DNA of 64,000 bases from Pleurodeles waltl (GCF_031143425.1 NC_090447.1:847669760-847733759), one strand, 5' to 3'. Positions 30,801-43,515 are shown, counted from the stretch's first letter. Numbers and translations are program-made. Notes: generated by a model not told the origin, from the sequence alone.

Positions 30801-32405
30801 GGCATATGGGGTGCCAATCAATTAGCAAGCAGTTTACAGAATATTTTTACATCTGTATTGATCATGGTGAGTGGCCTGTAAGCAAAGGGGTCAGATACAT
30901 TGGAAACTGACTGTGTGCACATGCATATTTCCCCTTCTCTCATTGCAAACGCTTTCTGGAAAACCTCCAGAAGGTGCTGCGTTTTTATTGGTGAGAAGGT
31001 TTGGTAAAATTCGGGTGGAAAGCCATCGCTATTTGACGCCTTAGCCTGTGGGAGCACGTTCAGCGCCAATCTCAGCTCCTCTAGGGTAATGGGTTAGTCC
31101 AGTTCATCAGCACCGGCTGTGGCAGTCGTGTGAGGCCTAGTTCCTTCAGGAACAGCACATTTTTGAGAGATATTATATCGGGGTCTGCTGTATAAATGCT
31201 GCAGTTGTTGGCAGAACCCCCTTAAGACCCCTGCCCTGGTAGTGACCTTGATGTCAGGTGTGTGATTGATGGGGATGGGTGCTCCCTCCATAATATCAAT
31301 GCAAGCACCCTCCCTAACTTGTCCTCCTCCCTATGTAATCTCTGTCTGTATTGTTTCAGTGTATACTTATCCAATCTATTCCATAATTTTCCTATCTGTC
31401 TGCTCAATTGCAAACCCCTAGCACATGTATCCGCATTAGGTGGTTCCCTCATTTGCAATGAAGCCAGTGTTGCCTCCTCTCTGTCAAGTTCCCAATAAAG
31501 TTGTCTGAGTACACACACTAAGCCCATACATATGCCCCTCAACACGACTTTCAGTGCCTCCCACTCCATGGCTCTGTTATATGTAGTTCCTCAATTGTTT
31601 GCTATGTAGTCAGTAAGTGCCTGCGAGAGTGCCTCTCTGCCTATCTGATCTTCCAACATCTGCTAACATTCTCCTAGTCCTGGTTTCCCTTTTTGATTCC
31701 TCCTATGGTACTGCACAACTCACTGGAGAATGATCCAATAGAAAGCATGCCAGATGTGTTACTGTAATGTCTTCCACTAGTGGGATCCCTGCCACTAAAA
31801 CCGTATCCAGTCTACTGTGAGTTTTGTGAGTAGTGGAGTAGCAGGTGTACGTCCGTTGTTTTGGGTGTGCATGACGCTGTATGTCTATGGTGCCCACGTA
31901 GCACTGCTGTTATTAGTGGCTTGGTACCTGCTCTAGGTGGTGTCCTGTCCAGGTCTGAATCTGGGACGCAATTAACATTTCACAACCACAGGAGTGGGGT
32001 ATCAGTGTACTGCATTAACAGATCCTGGATGTTTTGAAAACAAAATGTGCATTTTCTGTACTTAGGGGATACGTATTCAATTTTGGTAAGTTGTGCCAAT
32101 CTAGTGTCCCCTGCAAGAGGATGAACCGATCCACAGGGTCTGCCTCCATTTATGTGAGTGACAAGGGGACCATGGAGAGATCCATAATAGGACACCCCGG
32201 CACATGTAGAAAAGGATGCATGATAAAGATGTCCCCTCCATTTTTTCAGAAGATGGGTCATGCACTCATCTTTCAGATGTGTTTCCTGCAAACAAGCTAC
32301 AGAGGCTTGATGTCTTTTTAGGAAAGTGAAGACTTTACGTTGCTTATTAAACGTTTCTAACCCCCTGATGTTCCACATCAGGGCTTTTAGGTAAGTCCCC
32401 TTCAC
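27825..32405 (-). pseudogene. L1 ORF2 (endonuclease, RT, C-terminal domain), degraded
   Basis: Reading leftwards from 32405: MKGTYLKALMWNIRGLE, then LQETHLKDECM (APE-type endonuclease). Near 31000 comes LPQAKASNSDGFPPEFYQTF. Near 30800 comes HEDQCGFIPDQNRSRNIQ, then IYLKKAFDMVDWGYF with Tyr for the catalytic Asp. KQGCPLSPFLFTLDVEPLA lies at ~30500 and LYVGDALFYIS where YADD is expected (~30380). The C-terminal CPRCNASRADFMHLAW knuckle is at ~28190-28230 and LLLARYRVAITWIEQ at ~27960. The MITE lies between RT thumb and knuckle. It is catalytically dead twice over. Confidence 0.8.
28681..29568. mobile_element. Harbinger-type MITE with GT-rich core, in L1
   Basis: 888 bp flanked by ATA at 28678-28680 and 29569-29571. 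Termini GGCCCTCAATATG and CATAATGAGCGCC. Hairpins at ~29314-29361 (CCATGGTTTTCGTGGC), 29449-29484 (ACATTGGCGGTTTGGC) and 29498-29529 (AAAGGTACTGCCA). A CAGGTAAGTCG word at ~28972 precedes a ~260-bp GT/GTAT-rich tract. The layout is very like the element at 17062-18032. Confidence 0.85.
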
Positions 32406-33429
32406 AATACATTCTGTAGTATCTCAGTGCCTCCTCAGCTGCCTGTGACAACTGCTCCCAATTGCTATGAACCGTACAACATAAAGAATAACTAGAGAAC
32501 ATATATCCCATCCCCTCCCATGGACAAGCATAATTCAACCATGCGATCATTCATACCCACTCTAAACTGTGTCAGGACTTACACAGTTACCCAACCAATC
32601 CAACTGGGACTTGTAACTCAATAGTTCACGCTGCATCCCCACCAGCTGCCCCCCCCTTTGTGATAGTTTAAGACACTGTTCTTGTGCTCCTGAGTCAGAT
32701 TAAAGGGCAATCAGTTACTCAGCTTATTTCTTGCACTATATCTTGAGTGCACTTTTCTGGATCGCACCTGTCAGCCCTAAGTCCAGTAGCTTCACCATAG
32801 GTGGACTCACTTCAGTCATGCCCAAGTCACCTTTACGTTCCCACATACACAACAAGTTCACTGATAGTTGCAGTGCTCCTTTCCCCCTGCTCACTGTTCC
32901 CCACCTCCCATCTCAGGTTTCATTAGTGTGTCCAGGACAATATCCAGTGCTGGGCTCAATGCACCTGTGTCCTCTCCTCCATCTGTCAGATTTATGACCG
33001 CCTCATACACAGTCACTCTGGCCACCTCTGCACTGAGTTGTATGGTGCCATCTTCCTGTACCGTGATCCTCCATTGTCGTAGTGGTCAGTGGTGTGGTAT
33101 TGGGATTATCTCTTTTTGTGGTGCAGTGTTGTGTTCCTCCCCCACCTCGTGTTCCACAGCAAGTCTTTGGGCTTTGACTGGCATGTGGAACCGCGGTTGG
33201 ATCGTCAAAGAAATGGGCCTTTCCCTGAGCGCAGACCTTCATTTTTGCAGAGTACAGGAGCATGTATTGAAGATGGAGCACCCTCAGCTTTTGTTTGATT
33301 ATGACAAATTACTTGTGTTGGTCCAGCACCAGTTTTATGTAGTCCGGATACATGGTTATCTTGCTGCTACCAAAGTTTGGGACAGGTCACTCACGGGCCA
33401 CCCTAAGGATGCAGTCCCTGTCGCAGTAA

Positions 33430-34776
33430 TTGCATAGCTATTATGGCTCTCAGCAGAGCTCCAGAGGTGGCTGTGGCACCAGCACTCTATATGCTCCCTC
33501 TACCACAAACAGATCAGAGAGTCCCATTGGTTTTAGCTCCTTGCATACCCATTCCTCAAGACATTTTTCAGTAGAGCTCCCTTCCGCTCTCTCAGGCAAC
33601 CCTGGAACACATATGCTGATGTGCCGCGAACGGCCCTCCGCACTTTCCGTCCTTTTCTCCAATGCTTTTCTGGCCGAGGTCATCTGGGTCATTTGTCACT
33701 AGAGGTTTGGACACCTTTCCTTGCAGTTCTACAATATGACTGTCAGCAGTCATGACTTTCTCTGCAACTTTACGCAGGTCCGTTCGCAGCAGGTTGATGT
33801 CAATCAATACCACTTCAATCTTGTGTTCCAGGGCTGCTCTGGAACCTTGAATCGCAGCAAAAAGTAATGTCTTTGCCCATTGCTCAGTCAGGGGTGAGGA
33901 GTCGTTCCCGCTCCTCCGGCTTTGAAAGTAGGCTGAGGATCTCCTCCACCCAGTACCCCGGGAGTTCTACTCTGCTTCTAACGCTGTTTGAGCAATGCCA
34001 CTTCAGGGCAGCCTTAAGGAACCAGCAGGCGTTAAGTTTCTCTCTCTGTCTTCTGTGAGTTTTTGCAAGCTCACTGTTCTATTTTATCATCTGTAGTGGT
34101 TTGCTGAAGAGTAGGGGACTGGCACTGTCTTAGTCTGCACCACCGGTATGAGATAGGGGGCCCTGAAAATGAGTGCATGCTGATGTGTAGGTATAAGGTG
34201 GCAGCTGAGATCCGTAGTTCTGTTACGCGGCGATGTGTGGAAGGCAGAGAAAGGCAGGAGGGGCTGTTGCTCAAGTAGTTGCCTTTAGATGCTTTTATCC
34301 TTATGAGGTTCTGTGTGGCATGCTCCATGGTATGCATTCCACGTTCTGGGCAGTTTCAAGTTGGACGCGTTGTGTCCATGATCTGTGTGGGATCCCTCTC
34401 TCCACCATGTTGCACTGGGGGAGGAAAAGAAGGGGGGGTTGATCTGGGGTGTCCCACCCGAGGAGGTAGTCACCGAGGCTGGTCCCTCTGTGAGCCTGTG
34501 CAGCATCTCTATTGCACTCCCCAGATGGGCTATTGTCTGAGTGAGCCTACTACAAATGCCTCGGATCAAGATAGGCACTAACACTGCTGATACCCAGGTC
34601 CACTCAAGCGGTCCAAGGCCTGAAGCTGTCCTTTCTGCAGCTTTCACTCCCCTCAGGTTATCAGCCATGTGGCAAGCCCCCTCACCTGTTCCCAGTTCCA
34701 GTGATTTTGGCACTTTTTTCCCCACAGCTGTTATTGGGGAGGGAGAATACGTCCCACGATCTCTCCCGGCCTTCAC
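33430..34776 (-). pseudogene. L1 ORF1p remnant (minus)
   Basis: From the right: a low-complexity N-terminus, LTQTIAHLGSAIEMLHRLTE, then INLLRTDLRKVAEKVM and HIVELQGKV (coiled coil), then HISICVPGLPERAEG, CLEEWVCKELKPMGLSDLF and VEGAYRVLVPQPP, the RRM strand-helix pattern of L1 ORF1p. Several frames are used. The C-terminal domain continues degraded to ~32870. Confidence 0.65.
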
Positions 34777-35603
34777 TTCACATGTAAGTAGCGGTGACTC
34801 TGCTGAGGTGACCTACGCTGCAGCGCTCCACAGACTGTGCACCATTGCCTCTGATCCACTTCTTTTTGCGGGTGTCCCAGTTAGGCGTTTCAGATGGGCC
34901 GAGCGGCAGTGATTTGCTGGTAGGGCCTTCCCCCTCTTCAGGTCGTCTTTCTTCATGCCACCTTCCAGCAGAGGAGCTCCGAGGCTGCATTCCTCCAGCA
35001 GTGCGCTTCTGCCGCCCGGGCCCTGCTCCCGCTCCTCGGCCTTGTCAGGCCCAGTGTTTCCTCCCAGCAGCACCCCAGCAAGGTCCACTCTGCCTCCCCC
35101 ACGGGGCTGCAAGTCTGCCAATCCAATCTCTGCTGTGCAGTGGTGGGGTGAAGCTCCAACACAGGTGGAGTCCACTGCCTCACAGGTCACTTGTCCTCCT
35201 CTTTGCCTACTGTTTGCCCACACAGCCACTCCCCAGCCCCAGTATGGGTCCCAGGTGAGTGGGTGGGTGCTGAATGTCCCCAACCATCCTCAGCAGTTGG
35301 GAGCAGTTGTAGCCCGTTCTCACCTCACCTCTGGTAGTCTTGATTTAACCATGTGACACGCTGTGGGCCTCAGATGGGTTTCTGAGACAGCCAACCACAT
35401 TCCTCGCAGTGTTGTCATATTGTGAGCTCTCACCGATTCATCTACCAAGTTTTGTAGTTTCACGTGCTGTTCAGGCACTATGGCTGCTTAATGGCACTGT
35501 TTGGCACAGGATTACGAAGGATTACATGGCTATTTGGTGGACAGCTGACCGGGAGCTTGGGGCTTTATGTCCTGTCCACCATGTTGCTTGGCTTTGCCCC
35601 CCA

Positions 35604-36785
35604 CCACTCCAATTTAAGTAACAGTAGTGAAGGTGTTGGACTTTGGAGGGTTCAGATATATCTTTCCAACTCAAACATAATTAAAAGTAGAGAGAGTGTT
35701 GAACTTTGAAGGGGTGAGATTTACTATTCTCTCTCCAACATAAGCAAAAGTAGGGAAAGTGTTGGGCGTGGAGGGGACAGATTTACCATTCCCATTCCAA
35801 CCTGAGCTACGGAAGGAAAAGCATTCAACTTTGGGCAGTCAGATGTACGATTCCCATTCCAATGTAAGCAAAAGTACAAAAAGTGTTGGACTTTGGAGTG
35901 GTCAGGTTTACTATACCCACTCCAACCTGAGCTACGTTGGCAAAAATGTTGTACTTTGAAGAGTTTTCATTTACTGTTCTCACACCAACATAAGTAAAAC
36001 TAAGGAAATCGTTGAACTAAATTGGCCTTGGAATTACTATTTCCACTCAATTCTAAACAAAAGTAGTGAAAATATTATACTTTGGAGGGGTCAGATTTAT
36101 TATTCTCACCCTAATTGGTGAAACAGAAAAAATGTTGGACTTAAGGGTTATCAGATTTACTATTCCCACTCCAACTGAAGCAAAAGTTGGTAAAATGTGG
36201 GACTTTGGAGCTGTCAGATTTACTATTCCCAATCTAATTGTAGCAAAAGTAGGGAAAATGTTCCACACTAAAGGAGTTGAATTTACTCCAACATTAGAAA
36301 AAGTAGAAAAATGTTGGAGTTTAGAGGAGTCAGGTTTAGTAATCTCACTACAATTTAACTAAAAGTAGGGAAAGTTTGGGATTTTAGAGGGGCTGAATTT
36401 ACAATTTAGCTCCAAAGTAAGCAAAAAAAGAGAAAATATTGGACTTTTGAGTGCTCAGAATTACTATTACCATTCCAATCTAAGCACAAACAGGCAAAGT
36501 GTTGATCCCTAGATGGGTTAGATTTACTTTCCCCACTCCAAAGTAAATTAAAGTAGGGACAGTGTTGGACTTTGGAAGGGTCTGATTGAGTATTCCCACT
36601 CCAAGGTTAGCAAAGGTTGGGAAAGTGTTGGACTTTAGAGGGGTCAGAATTAGTAGTGTCATTCTAATCCTAGTATAGGGAGCGAATTTGGTGGACTTTG
36701 AAGGGGTTAGATTTAATTTTCCCACTCCATCGTAAGCAAAAGTAGGGAAAGGATTGGCCATTGAAAGGGTCTGATTTATTATTCC
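35604..36785. repeat. ~61-bp minisatellite (higher-order copy 1, right part)
   Basis: Consensus words: GTTGGACTTTGGAGGGGTCAG, ATTTACTATTCCCACTCCAA, AAGCAAAAGTAGGGAAAGT. Spacing between CAGATTTA words is 60-63 bp (36092, 36152, 36215). About 19-20 units. Short protein-like frames through it are repeat translations. Confidence 0.9.
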
Positions 36786-37070
36786 CACTTCAACATTAGC
36801 ACAATAAATGAAAAAATAATTTACAAACATAAAATAGCAGTACATAATTTAGAGTATTTGCAAACAATAAACATATTTGTAAAAATATATAGCTATTTAA
36901 AAATAAATATTAATAATAATAGTAATACAAGTTTATTATATCACATACTGAATATTAATAGATAACAATATACACCACAATATACAAATACATTCAATAA
37001 ATTAATAAGAATTTTACATTAAGATAACTTTAAAAATGATTACAAAAATATATATTAAACTAACTTTAAC
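36786..37070. repeat. AT-rich block separating minisatellite blocks
   Basis: Collinear with 25400-25680 by shared words (AATAATTTACAAACATAAA, ATTTGCAAACAATAAACA, ACAAATACATT, TACATTAAG.TAACTT). It marks the start of higher-order copy 2. Confidence 0.8.
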
Positions 37071-39710
37071 AAATTGGACTTGGAGAGGTAAAATTCACCA
37101 TTCATACTCCAATGTGAGAAACAGTATGGAAAGTGTTGGTATTAGGAGTGGTAAAATGTATTATTCCCACTCCAACCATGAACTATTGTGGGGAAGCTTT
37201 GGATTTGTAGGGATCAAATGTAGTATTCCCACTCCAATTTAAGTAAAAGTAGTGAAAGTGTTACACTTAAAAGAGTTTGGATTTATCTTTCCAACTCCAA
37301 TGTAAATAAAAGTAGAGCAAGTGTTGAACTTTGGAGGGGTTAGATTTACTATTCTCTTGCCAATGTAAGCAAAAATAGGGAAAGTGTTAGACTTTGGAGG
37401 GGTCAGGTTTACTATTCCCACTCCAACCTGAGTTGCAGGAGGGAAAGTGTTGGACTTGGAGGGGTCGAATTTACGATACCCACTCCAGCGCAAGCAAACC
37501 TAGGGAATAATTGAAATCTGAAGTGGTTAGATGCACAATTTTCACTTTATTCTAAGCAACAATAGAGAAAATGTTGGATTTTGAAGGGGTCAAATTTACT
37601 CTTCGTACTCTAATATGAGCAACAGTTAGCAAAATATTGGACTTTGGATCAGTCAGGTTAAATATTCCTACTCCAACAATAGCAAAAGTGAGAAAGGGTT
37701 TGGACTTTAGAGGGGCTGGATTTACTATTCCCACGCCAGTCTAAGCAAAGTAGGGAAAGTGTTGGACATTGGAGGGGTTCGATTTACTTTAACCACTCCA
37801 TCATAGGAAAATTTAAAGTGTGCAATTTTTGAAAGGTCAGAGTTACTATTGCCACTTCAATCTAAGCAACAGTAGGATATGTGGGGGATATTGGATACAT
37901 CACATTCACTATTACCAATCCAACATAAGTAGTGTTGGTTTAAGATTTACTGTTCTACCACCAGCATAAGCAAAAGAAGAAAAAGTGTTGGACTTTAGAG
38001 TGATCAGCTTCACCATTTGCACTACAATCTGAGCATCAGTAAAGAAAGTGTTGGATACTGGAGGGGTCAGTTTATATTTCCCATTCCAATTTGAGCCAAA
38101 GTAGGGAAAGTATTGATTTTTGATGTGGTCAGATTTACTGTTGCTGCTCCAACCTGAATAACAGTTGGGGAGGTCTTGTGCTTTGGAAGGGTCAATGTCC
38201 GATTTCCTCTCCAGCATAAGCAAAAGCAGGAGAAGTGTTGGTCTTTGGAGGGTACAGATTTAGTATTCCTGCTCCAAACTAGGCATATGTAGGGAAAGTG
38301 TTGATCTTTGAAGGAGTTAGATTTACTATTCCCACTCCAACTTCAGTAAAAGTAAAGTTTTCAGCTTTGGATGGGCCAGATTTACAATCCCCACTCTACC
38401 ATTAGTATAAGTAGGGCAAGTGTTGATCTTTGGAAGGTTAATATTTACTATTCACACTACAATCTAAGTAAAAGTAAAGAACATTTTGGCCTTTGGAGAG
38501 TAGAGTTCAGAGTTACTATTCACATTCCAATCCGAGCAAAAGTACTGAAAATTCAGATTTTGGAGGCGTCAGGTTTACTATTCCACTGCAATGGAAGCAA
38601 AAATAGGGAATGTTTTGGTGTTTGAAAAGTCAATGTACTATTCCTACTCCAACATAAGCAAAAGCAGGGAAAGTTCTTGGTTGGACTTTGGAGGGGTCAG
38701 ATTTAGTATTCCCACCCCAGCATAAGCAAAATTAGGGAAAGTGATGGACTTTGTGGAAGTCAAATTTACTATTCCTAATCCTACTTCAGCAAAAGTAGAG
38801 TAAGTGTTGGCATTTAAGTGGGTCAGATTTACTGTTCTCTCTCCAATCTAAGCAACAGTAGCAAAATTGTTGGACTTGAGAAGGGTCAGAGGACATATTT
38901 ACAAGCCCCTAGCGCAACCTTGCATCATTCTAGTGTCATTTGTTTTTACGCTAAGGCAGCATTGAGGAGGCCTTTCTCCCGTGTTGCACTTACAAACGTT
39001 TGTGCCACATTATGCCTGTATGCAATGGGAGCGTTCCCATGCAAAGAGGCCCGAAAAAATGGTGCAGTGAAATGTACACCATATTTTCTGTCATTTTTTA
39101 CGCCTGCTCAAAGCAGGCGTTAAAATGACGCACCCATTTTAATTACTGGGCCTTCCTGTGCTTTGCTGCACTAACATCAAAATTTTGGACGCTAGTGCAG
39201 CAAATCGCCACAATAGCATAAAAAATTATGACTCTATTGGTCTAACAACTGCCATGGTGGGCCATAATGTACAACCATGGTGTCGTTAGGTGGGGCAGGA
39301 GCAACGCAAGAAAAGTGGCGCATCGGTACCGATGCACCACTTTCTTGTAAATATGCACCCAAGTTTACTATTTCCACTCTAACATGAGCAAAAGTAGGGA
39401 AAGTGTTCAACTTTGGATGGTTCAGAATTACTATTTCCACACCAACCCGAGAAAAAGTGAAGAAAGTGTTGGATGCTAGAGGGGTCAAATTTACTGGTAT
39501 AACTCCAATGTAAGCAAAAGTAGGGAAAGTTTCAAACTTTGGAATGGTCATATTTACTGTTCCACTCCCACGTGAGCAACAGTAGGGAAGGTATCAAGAT
39601 GCTTTGCAGAGGTCAAATTTACTATTTTCACTCCAACATAAGTAAAAGTAGAGAAATTGTTGGACTTTGGAGGGTTTAGATTTACTATTCCCACTCCTAA
39701 ATTTTCAAAT
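37071..39710. repeat. ~61-bp minisatellite (higher-order copy 2)
   Basis: The same unit as 35604-36785, ~35 or more units, interrupted by a MITE at ~38891-39360. The first units match those of copy 1 in order, including the variant TTTATCTTTCCAACTC followed by TACTATTCTCT. Confidence 0.9.
38891..39360. mobile_element. MITE of the CATATTTAC family, in the minisatellite
   Basis: ~470 bp with inverted ends GGACATATTTACAAG and CTTGTAAATATGCACCC. Contains a hairpin TTTTTTACGCCTGCTC/AAAGCAGGCGTTAAAA and GGTGCATCGGTACCGATGC. The complement is collinear with 52257-52523. Inserted between GGGTCAGA and GTTTACTATT of a repeat unit. TSD not certain. Confidence 0.8.
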
Positions 39711-40260
39711 AAAACATTTAAATATAGACCACTAAATGAGTACATATTTAAATATATATATATTAATTAAATATAAAAACAAAGGAGATTTAAAATATAG
39801 GAGTATTTTATCATAAATAAAACATGTAAAAATTAAAGCAAAATTACAAATATGTTAATGTAGAACAGTTCCCTCCCTCTGGCCTAAAATAGAAACAAAG
39901 ACAAACACTTAAAATTAATAACACAATTATAAAAAAGAAAAATTCTAATATTTATTCAATGTTTTGAAACACAATTCCATATGACAATAGAAAATTAATT
40001 AACATGATTCAATAGTTATATAAGCTAACACACATTGATTAATTAAAAATTAGCAATAATAAAATAACAATCATTCAATTCTTTTCAGAATTTCTCAATT
40101 TAACATTGAATTCTATAAAAGAAATAAGTATCAATGTAAAACAATAACTTACATTTTAAACAATTCCCACCTTAATACCCTATAAACTCAACAACCTGCT
40201 ATTAAATAATTAACTTCTAATTACATTAAAATTACATTCATATACCATCTTTATACAATA
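39711..40260. repeat. AT-rich tract
   Basis: ~80 percent A+T by eye, no coding. It resembles in texture the AT-rich blocks at 25400 and 36800 but I could not align it with confidence. Confidence 0.5.
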
Positions 40261-40562
40261 GCTAGTGGCTTGTATGCAGATATTGCACAGTGGCAGTCAC
40301 CACTATGTAATTATGGATTAAAATCTCTTTCCATTGAAGAAGCATTTTTTGATTTGTTTATAACTTTTGACCCCAAGGATGGATTTGCACAAAACCTGGC
40401 AACCTATTAAATCAATCAGCTAAGTTTCAGCATGGCAAGTTTCATGACTAGTCTTCCTCCTGCACTGCAGCTATTTCTAATGATTCTGTTTCCCGTACCT
40501 CTCCTACCCCTGTTACTGTGTCTCGGAGTATGTCTTCCCGCTCTGTCCCTAAACCTAACCTA
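40261..40562. other. Unassigned sequence left of a MITE
   Basis: Nothing recognisable. Probably continuous with 41190-41690 before the MITE inserted. Confidence 0.3.
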
Positions 40563-41189
40563 GGGGCCTGATTACGAGTTTGGCGGTGAGAAAACCCAAC
40601 CACCAGACCCATAGTGAGAATAACACCACAGAGCTGGCGGTCTCCCCACCTGCACTATTAGGAGTTTTCCACTGGAATGACCCACGGAAACCAAGGTTCC
40701 CACCAGTCAGCAGCCTAGTGGAAAATGCGTGCGGCATTGTACTCAGTTCCACATGGAGCTGAGTCCAATGTCATAGCACAGAGGGCTGAACAATACCCTT
40801 GGAATGCGCACTGTCTTCTGAGCAGACAGTGTGCATTCTGACGGTGGTGGGGATGTGGGCCCCTGCACTGCCCGCGACAGTGTTGTGTGCAGTGCAGAGG
40901 CCCCCCTGTGGCCAACAGCCTTTGTTCTCCGCCAGCCTTTTTATTGCGGTTGAACTCCCATGAAAGGTCTGGCGGAGAACATGGCAGTTGACTTCAGCAC
41001 CGCCCTGGCTGATCCCAACCAAGACCGCTGTCAACCCGTTGGGATCATATATCCTGGCGGAGATGGCGGCCTCCTGGCGGTCCGACTGCCAGGATTGTAA
41101 TGTGGCATTCAGACCGCCACAGCCGAGGCGGTCGGACCACCACAGCGAGTCTTGCGGTCTTGAGACCGTCAGAGTCGTAATCAGGCCCC
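40563..41189. mobile_element. Harbinger-type hairpin-array MITE, third copy
   Basis: Ends GGGGCCTGATTACGAG and GTCGTAATCAGGCCCC, 627 bp. Hairpins: ACTCAGTTCCACATGGAGCTGAGT (~40740-40764), GAATGCGCACTGTCT/AGACAGTGTGCATTC (~40802-40837), GGGCCCCTGCACTGCC with its complement (~40858-40906), and CTCCGCCAGCC/GGTCTGGCGGAG (~40928-40978). The order matches the copy at 12777-13409. The flanks CTA and TTG do not form a clean TWA duplication. Confidence 0.85.
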
Positions 41190-41416
41190 TTGTGTCTATA
41201 GATGCTCAAATGTTGTATGATCCTTCCCTGTAACTTTAAGTCCCTCCCCCTGAAGCGGAGCTCCAGAACGTCATAAAGTCAAGCTGGATGATAGGGAGAA
41301 ACATTGTTCCTATCTGACTTTCAATCTGGGTTGGGGATGGACTTTAACTTTCTGTTGCACTTTGAGGTCTTAATTTGTATTTGAGCATTACTTGTAGACT
41401 TTTGAAGCTTGATTTG

Positions 41417-41454
<38 letters not shown>

Positions 41455-41690
41455 TATTTAATTTGATTTGTTTTACTATCACCATCAGGCATTGTACATG
41501 GGCTGTTTACCCCTTGTATTTTCTTCTGTTGTTGCCATCTACACTCAAAGTTGATTCTTGCTCTTTGGGCTCTGGGACTATTCTTTCTACCCTTCCTAAG
41601 GACAGTTAACCTATCCCCAAAACCAATGTGCATTAATTTTTTTAAAGTTTTTTCTCTGAAGTATATAGAAGATGTAGTTTGTAACACGTG
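41190..41690. other. Unassigned sequence with an (AT)16 microsatellite
   Basis: A pure (AT)n run at 41420-41451. Otherwise nothing recognisable. Confidence 0.5.
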
Positions 41691-43230
41691 TGTATTCTTT
41701 TCTATGTGTCTGTGGGATGCTTATAGATGAAAATAAATGTGTTGTTGTAAGGGCTAATGTAAAATTGTGGACAGTCTCTAACACAATACATTACAATATT
41801 ATTATTTTTGCCAGACACTTAAGAGACAGTACACAAATGAAAAAGAGTGACAATAAAGGTGTTCACAATTTTATTAAAAGTGGAAGGATGGGTGATTAGA
41901 AAAGTTGGGATGTGGATGTGGGATAATGGACCAGAGTGGTGGGTATAAATTGGTCATGGGTGTCATTGGGCTGCCCGTGCTCATGCAGGGGAATGGTGTC
42001 CACTCCCACAGGGATAGGAGATTGTTTGGGTGTCAATATAAACAATACTCAGCCCACACTAGGTTCCGGTTGTGGAACGGGTGTCAATGGGTTTGTAGGA
42101 GAGCAACTGGGCTGTTGGTAGGGTTAGATAGAGGGTGAGCTTTGCAGGTTGGCACTTTGATACAGGCGCCTGAGGTACATAGCCTATACAATCTGCATGT
42201 CACCTCAATAAACAGAAATGTGTCTGGAGTAACTTCATCATGTCTTGGAGAATTTTCTCACTATTTTTCAATACACTAATCTGCTTCTTAATCAGCTTTG
42301 GGAACAGCTTCTGGTGAGTTTCAAATTTGCACATGGTCTCTCCATTTAATGAACATGGCATCCAAAGAAAGAGTATTTGTTGGAAAATGGATCCTCTCCA
42401 AGGACAGGATTTGTCCACATCAACTCACTAAGCATGCATGGCCATCTAAAAATGCACATAGGTTATCCATAACGCAGAAGATTGGCATCTGGGAGGTTGT
42501 GGGAAGGAGAAAATTGAATGGAGAAGTTCCCTTAATAGGGGTTTTGTTTTTACTGAAAAGATTGAGAGAAGACCACAGTTACAATGGCATTGCAGGGTTA
42601 AGGAAGTGGGTAACTGAGGTACCAATTGTGTGAGAACTAGTTGTACAGGAGTTTTGAATATCCAGTACAAGTATATATGGATTTATAGCTCTTAACTTGT
42701 GAGCTTGCAATTCATAAGAGTTTACTGAGGGGGGAGACTGCTGGACAGCCTTGAGTTCATTTCAAGACGTACTCCTGGGTGGGACCAATAAGTCATCCTC
42801 CTCATGAGCTGTGGATGCCACAGGTATGGCAGCTTGCAAGGGTATAGGCAATAGGGATTTTCTCCCAGAAAGGCACATCATCCTCCACTTATGGATGGTA
42901 TGGTATTATCATCAATGTCTTGATTTCAGGAACCAAAAGAAACTTATAATACAAGTTGTAAGAAATTATATATTGCGCATTGGCCTAAAACAGAGATGTT
43001 GTACAATACCTGTAAGCAACAAATAATACTTTACCATAGGAATATTATACATTTGAATAGAATACAATGTTGGTTTTTGGTTAATGTATGTCCATACAAT
43101 GATATATAATTGTGTCTTACCTGCTACTGCACAAATGCTTCATTTCTGGAGGGACCATTCAGTGTCAGCTGCTGAACCAGTGTCCTCGAAGAAGGTGGTG
43201 GACATGTGTCCATTGATCCAACAACTGCTG
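41691..43230 (-). pseudogene. Possible Harbinger-associated Myb protein exons (minus)
   Basis: Not securely identified. Fragments on the minus strand: an exon-like piece at ~43135-43225 (VVGSMDTCPPPSSRTL) with a CAGGTAAGA-type donor; VASTAHEEDDLLVPPRSTS near 42830; and HQKLFPKLIKKQISVLKNSEKILQDM at ~42210-42330, a helical C-terminus of the kind seen in Harbinger Myb/SANT proteins. No Myb fold or nuclease is visible nearby. It could equally be another transposon ORF. Confidence 0.3.
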
Positions 43231-43515
43231 AAAAAACATGAAGATAAACTTATGTAGTAATGCCTAAAGACAGGAATCCAGGAGAGGATTGTGCCTCCTA
43301 ATTTCCAATCTGAATGTGGAAATCAAAATTTTAGCCACATTCTCAGCTATAAGCCTCTCAGAAGTCATAAAGGTTTTGAACCACTCTGACAGTCAAGGTT
43401 TGTGCCAGGACGATCCACCTATGTGAACCTATGGCGTCTGCACAAGTGGAGGGCGCTAACGTCATTATTGACGAGGATGCCAAAAAGGTATTCAATTTGT
43501 TCAGATGAGGATATC

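Larger units (their letters stand above)
27543..35603 (-). mobile_element. L1-type LINE 2, nearly full length, minus strand
   Basis: The 5' end (right) reads GGGGGGCAAAGCC...AACATGG, like the starts of the other two L1s. The 3' end (left) has AATAAA close to its end on the minus strand (complement of TTTATTTC at 27549). It lies inside a minisatellite unit: CCACT at 27538-27542 and again at 35604-35608, a short probable target duplication. The order on the minus strand is 5' UTR, ORF1p, endonuclease, RT, zinc-knuckle C-terminus. It is interrupted by a MITE at 28681-29568 and by many stops. Confidence 0.8.

Noticed and set aside
34813..35283. Frames of 130-156 codons on both strands
   Set aside because: GC-rich 5' end of the minus-strand L1. 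No domain matched, and both strands are open by composition.
35604..39710. CRISPR-like array
   Set aside because: The ~61-bp units are adjacent and wholly repetitive, with no unique spacers and no cas genes. The setting is eukaryotic repeats, so this is a minisatellite.
43430..43506. Short plus-strand frame beginning MASAQVEGANV
   Set aside because: Only ~24 codons, no splice donor I trust, and no family recognised. It may be the start of an element gene but cannot be supported.
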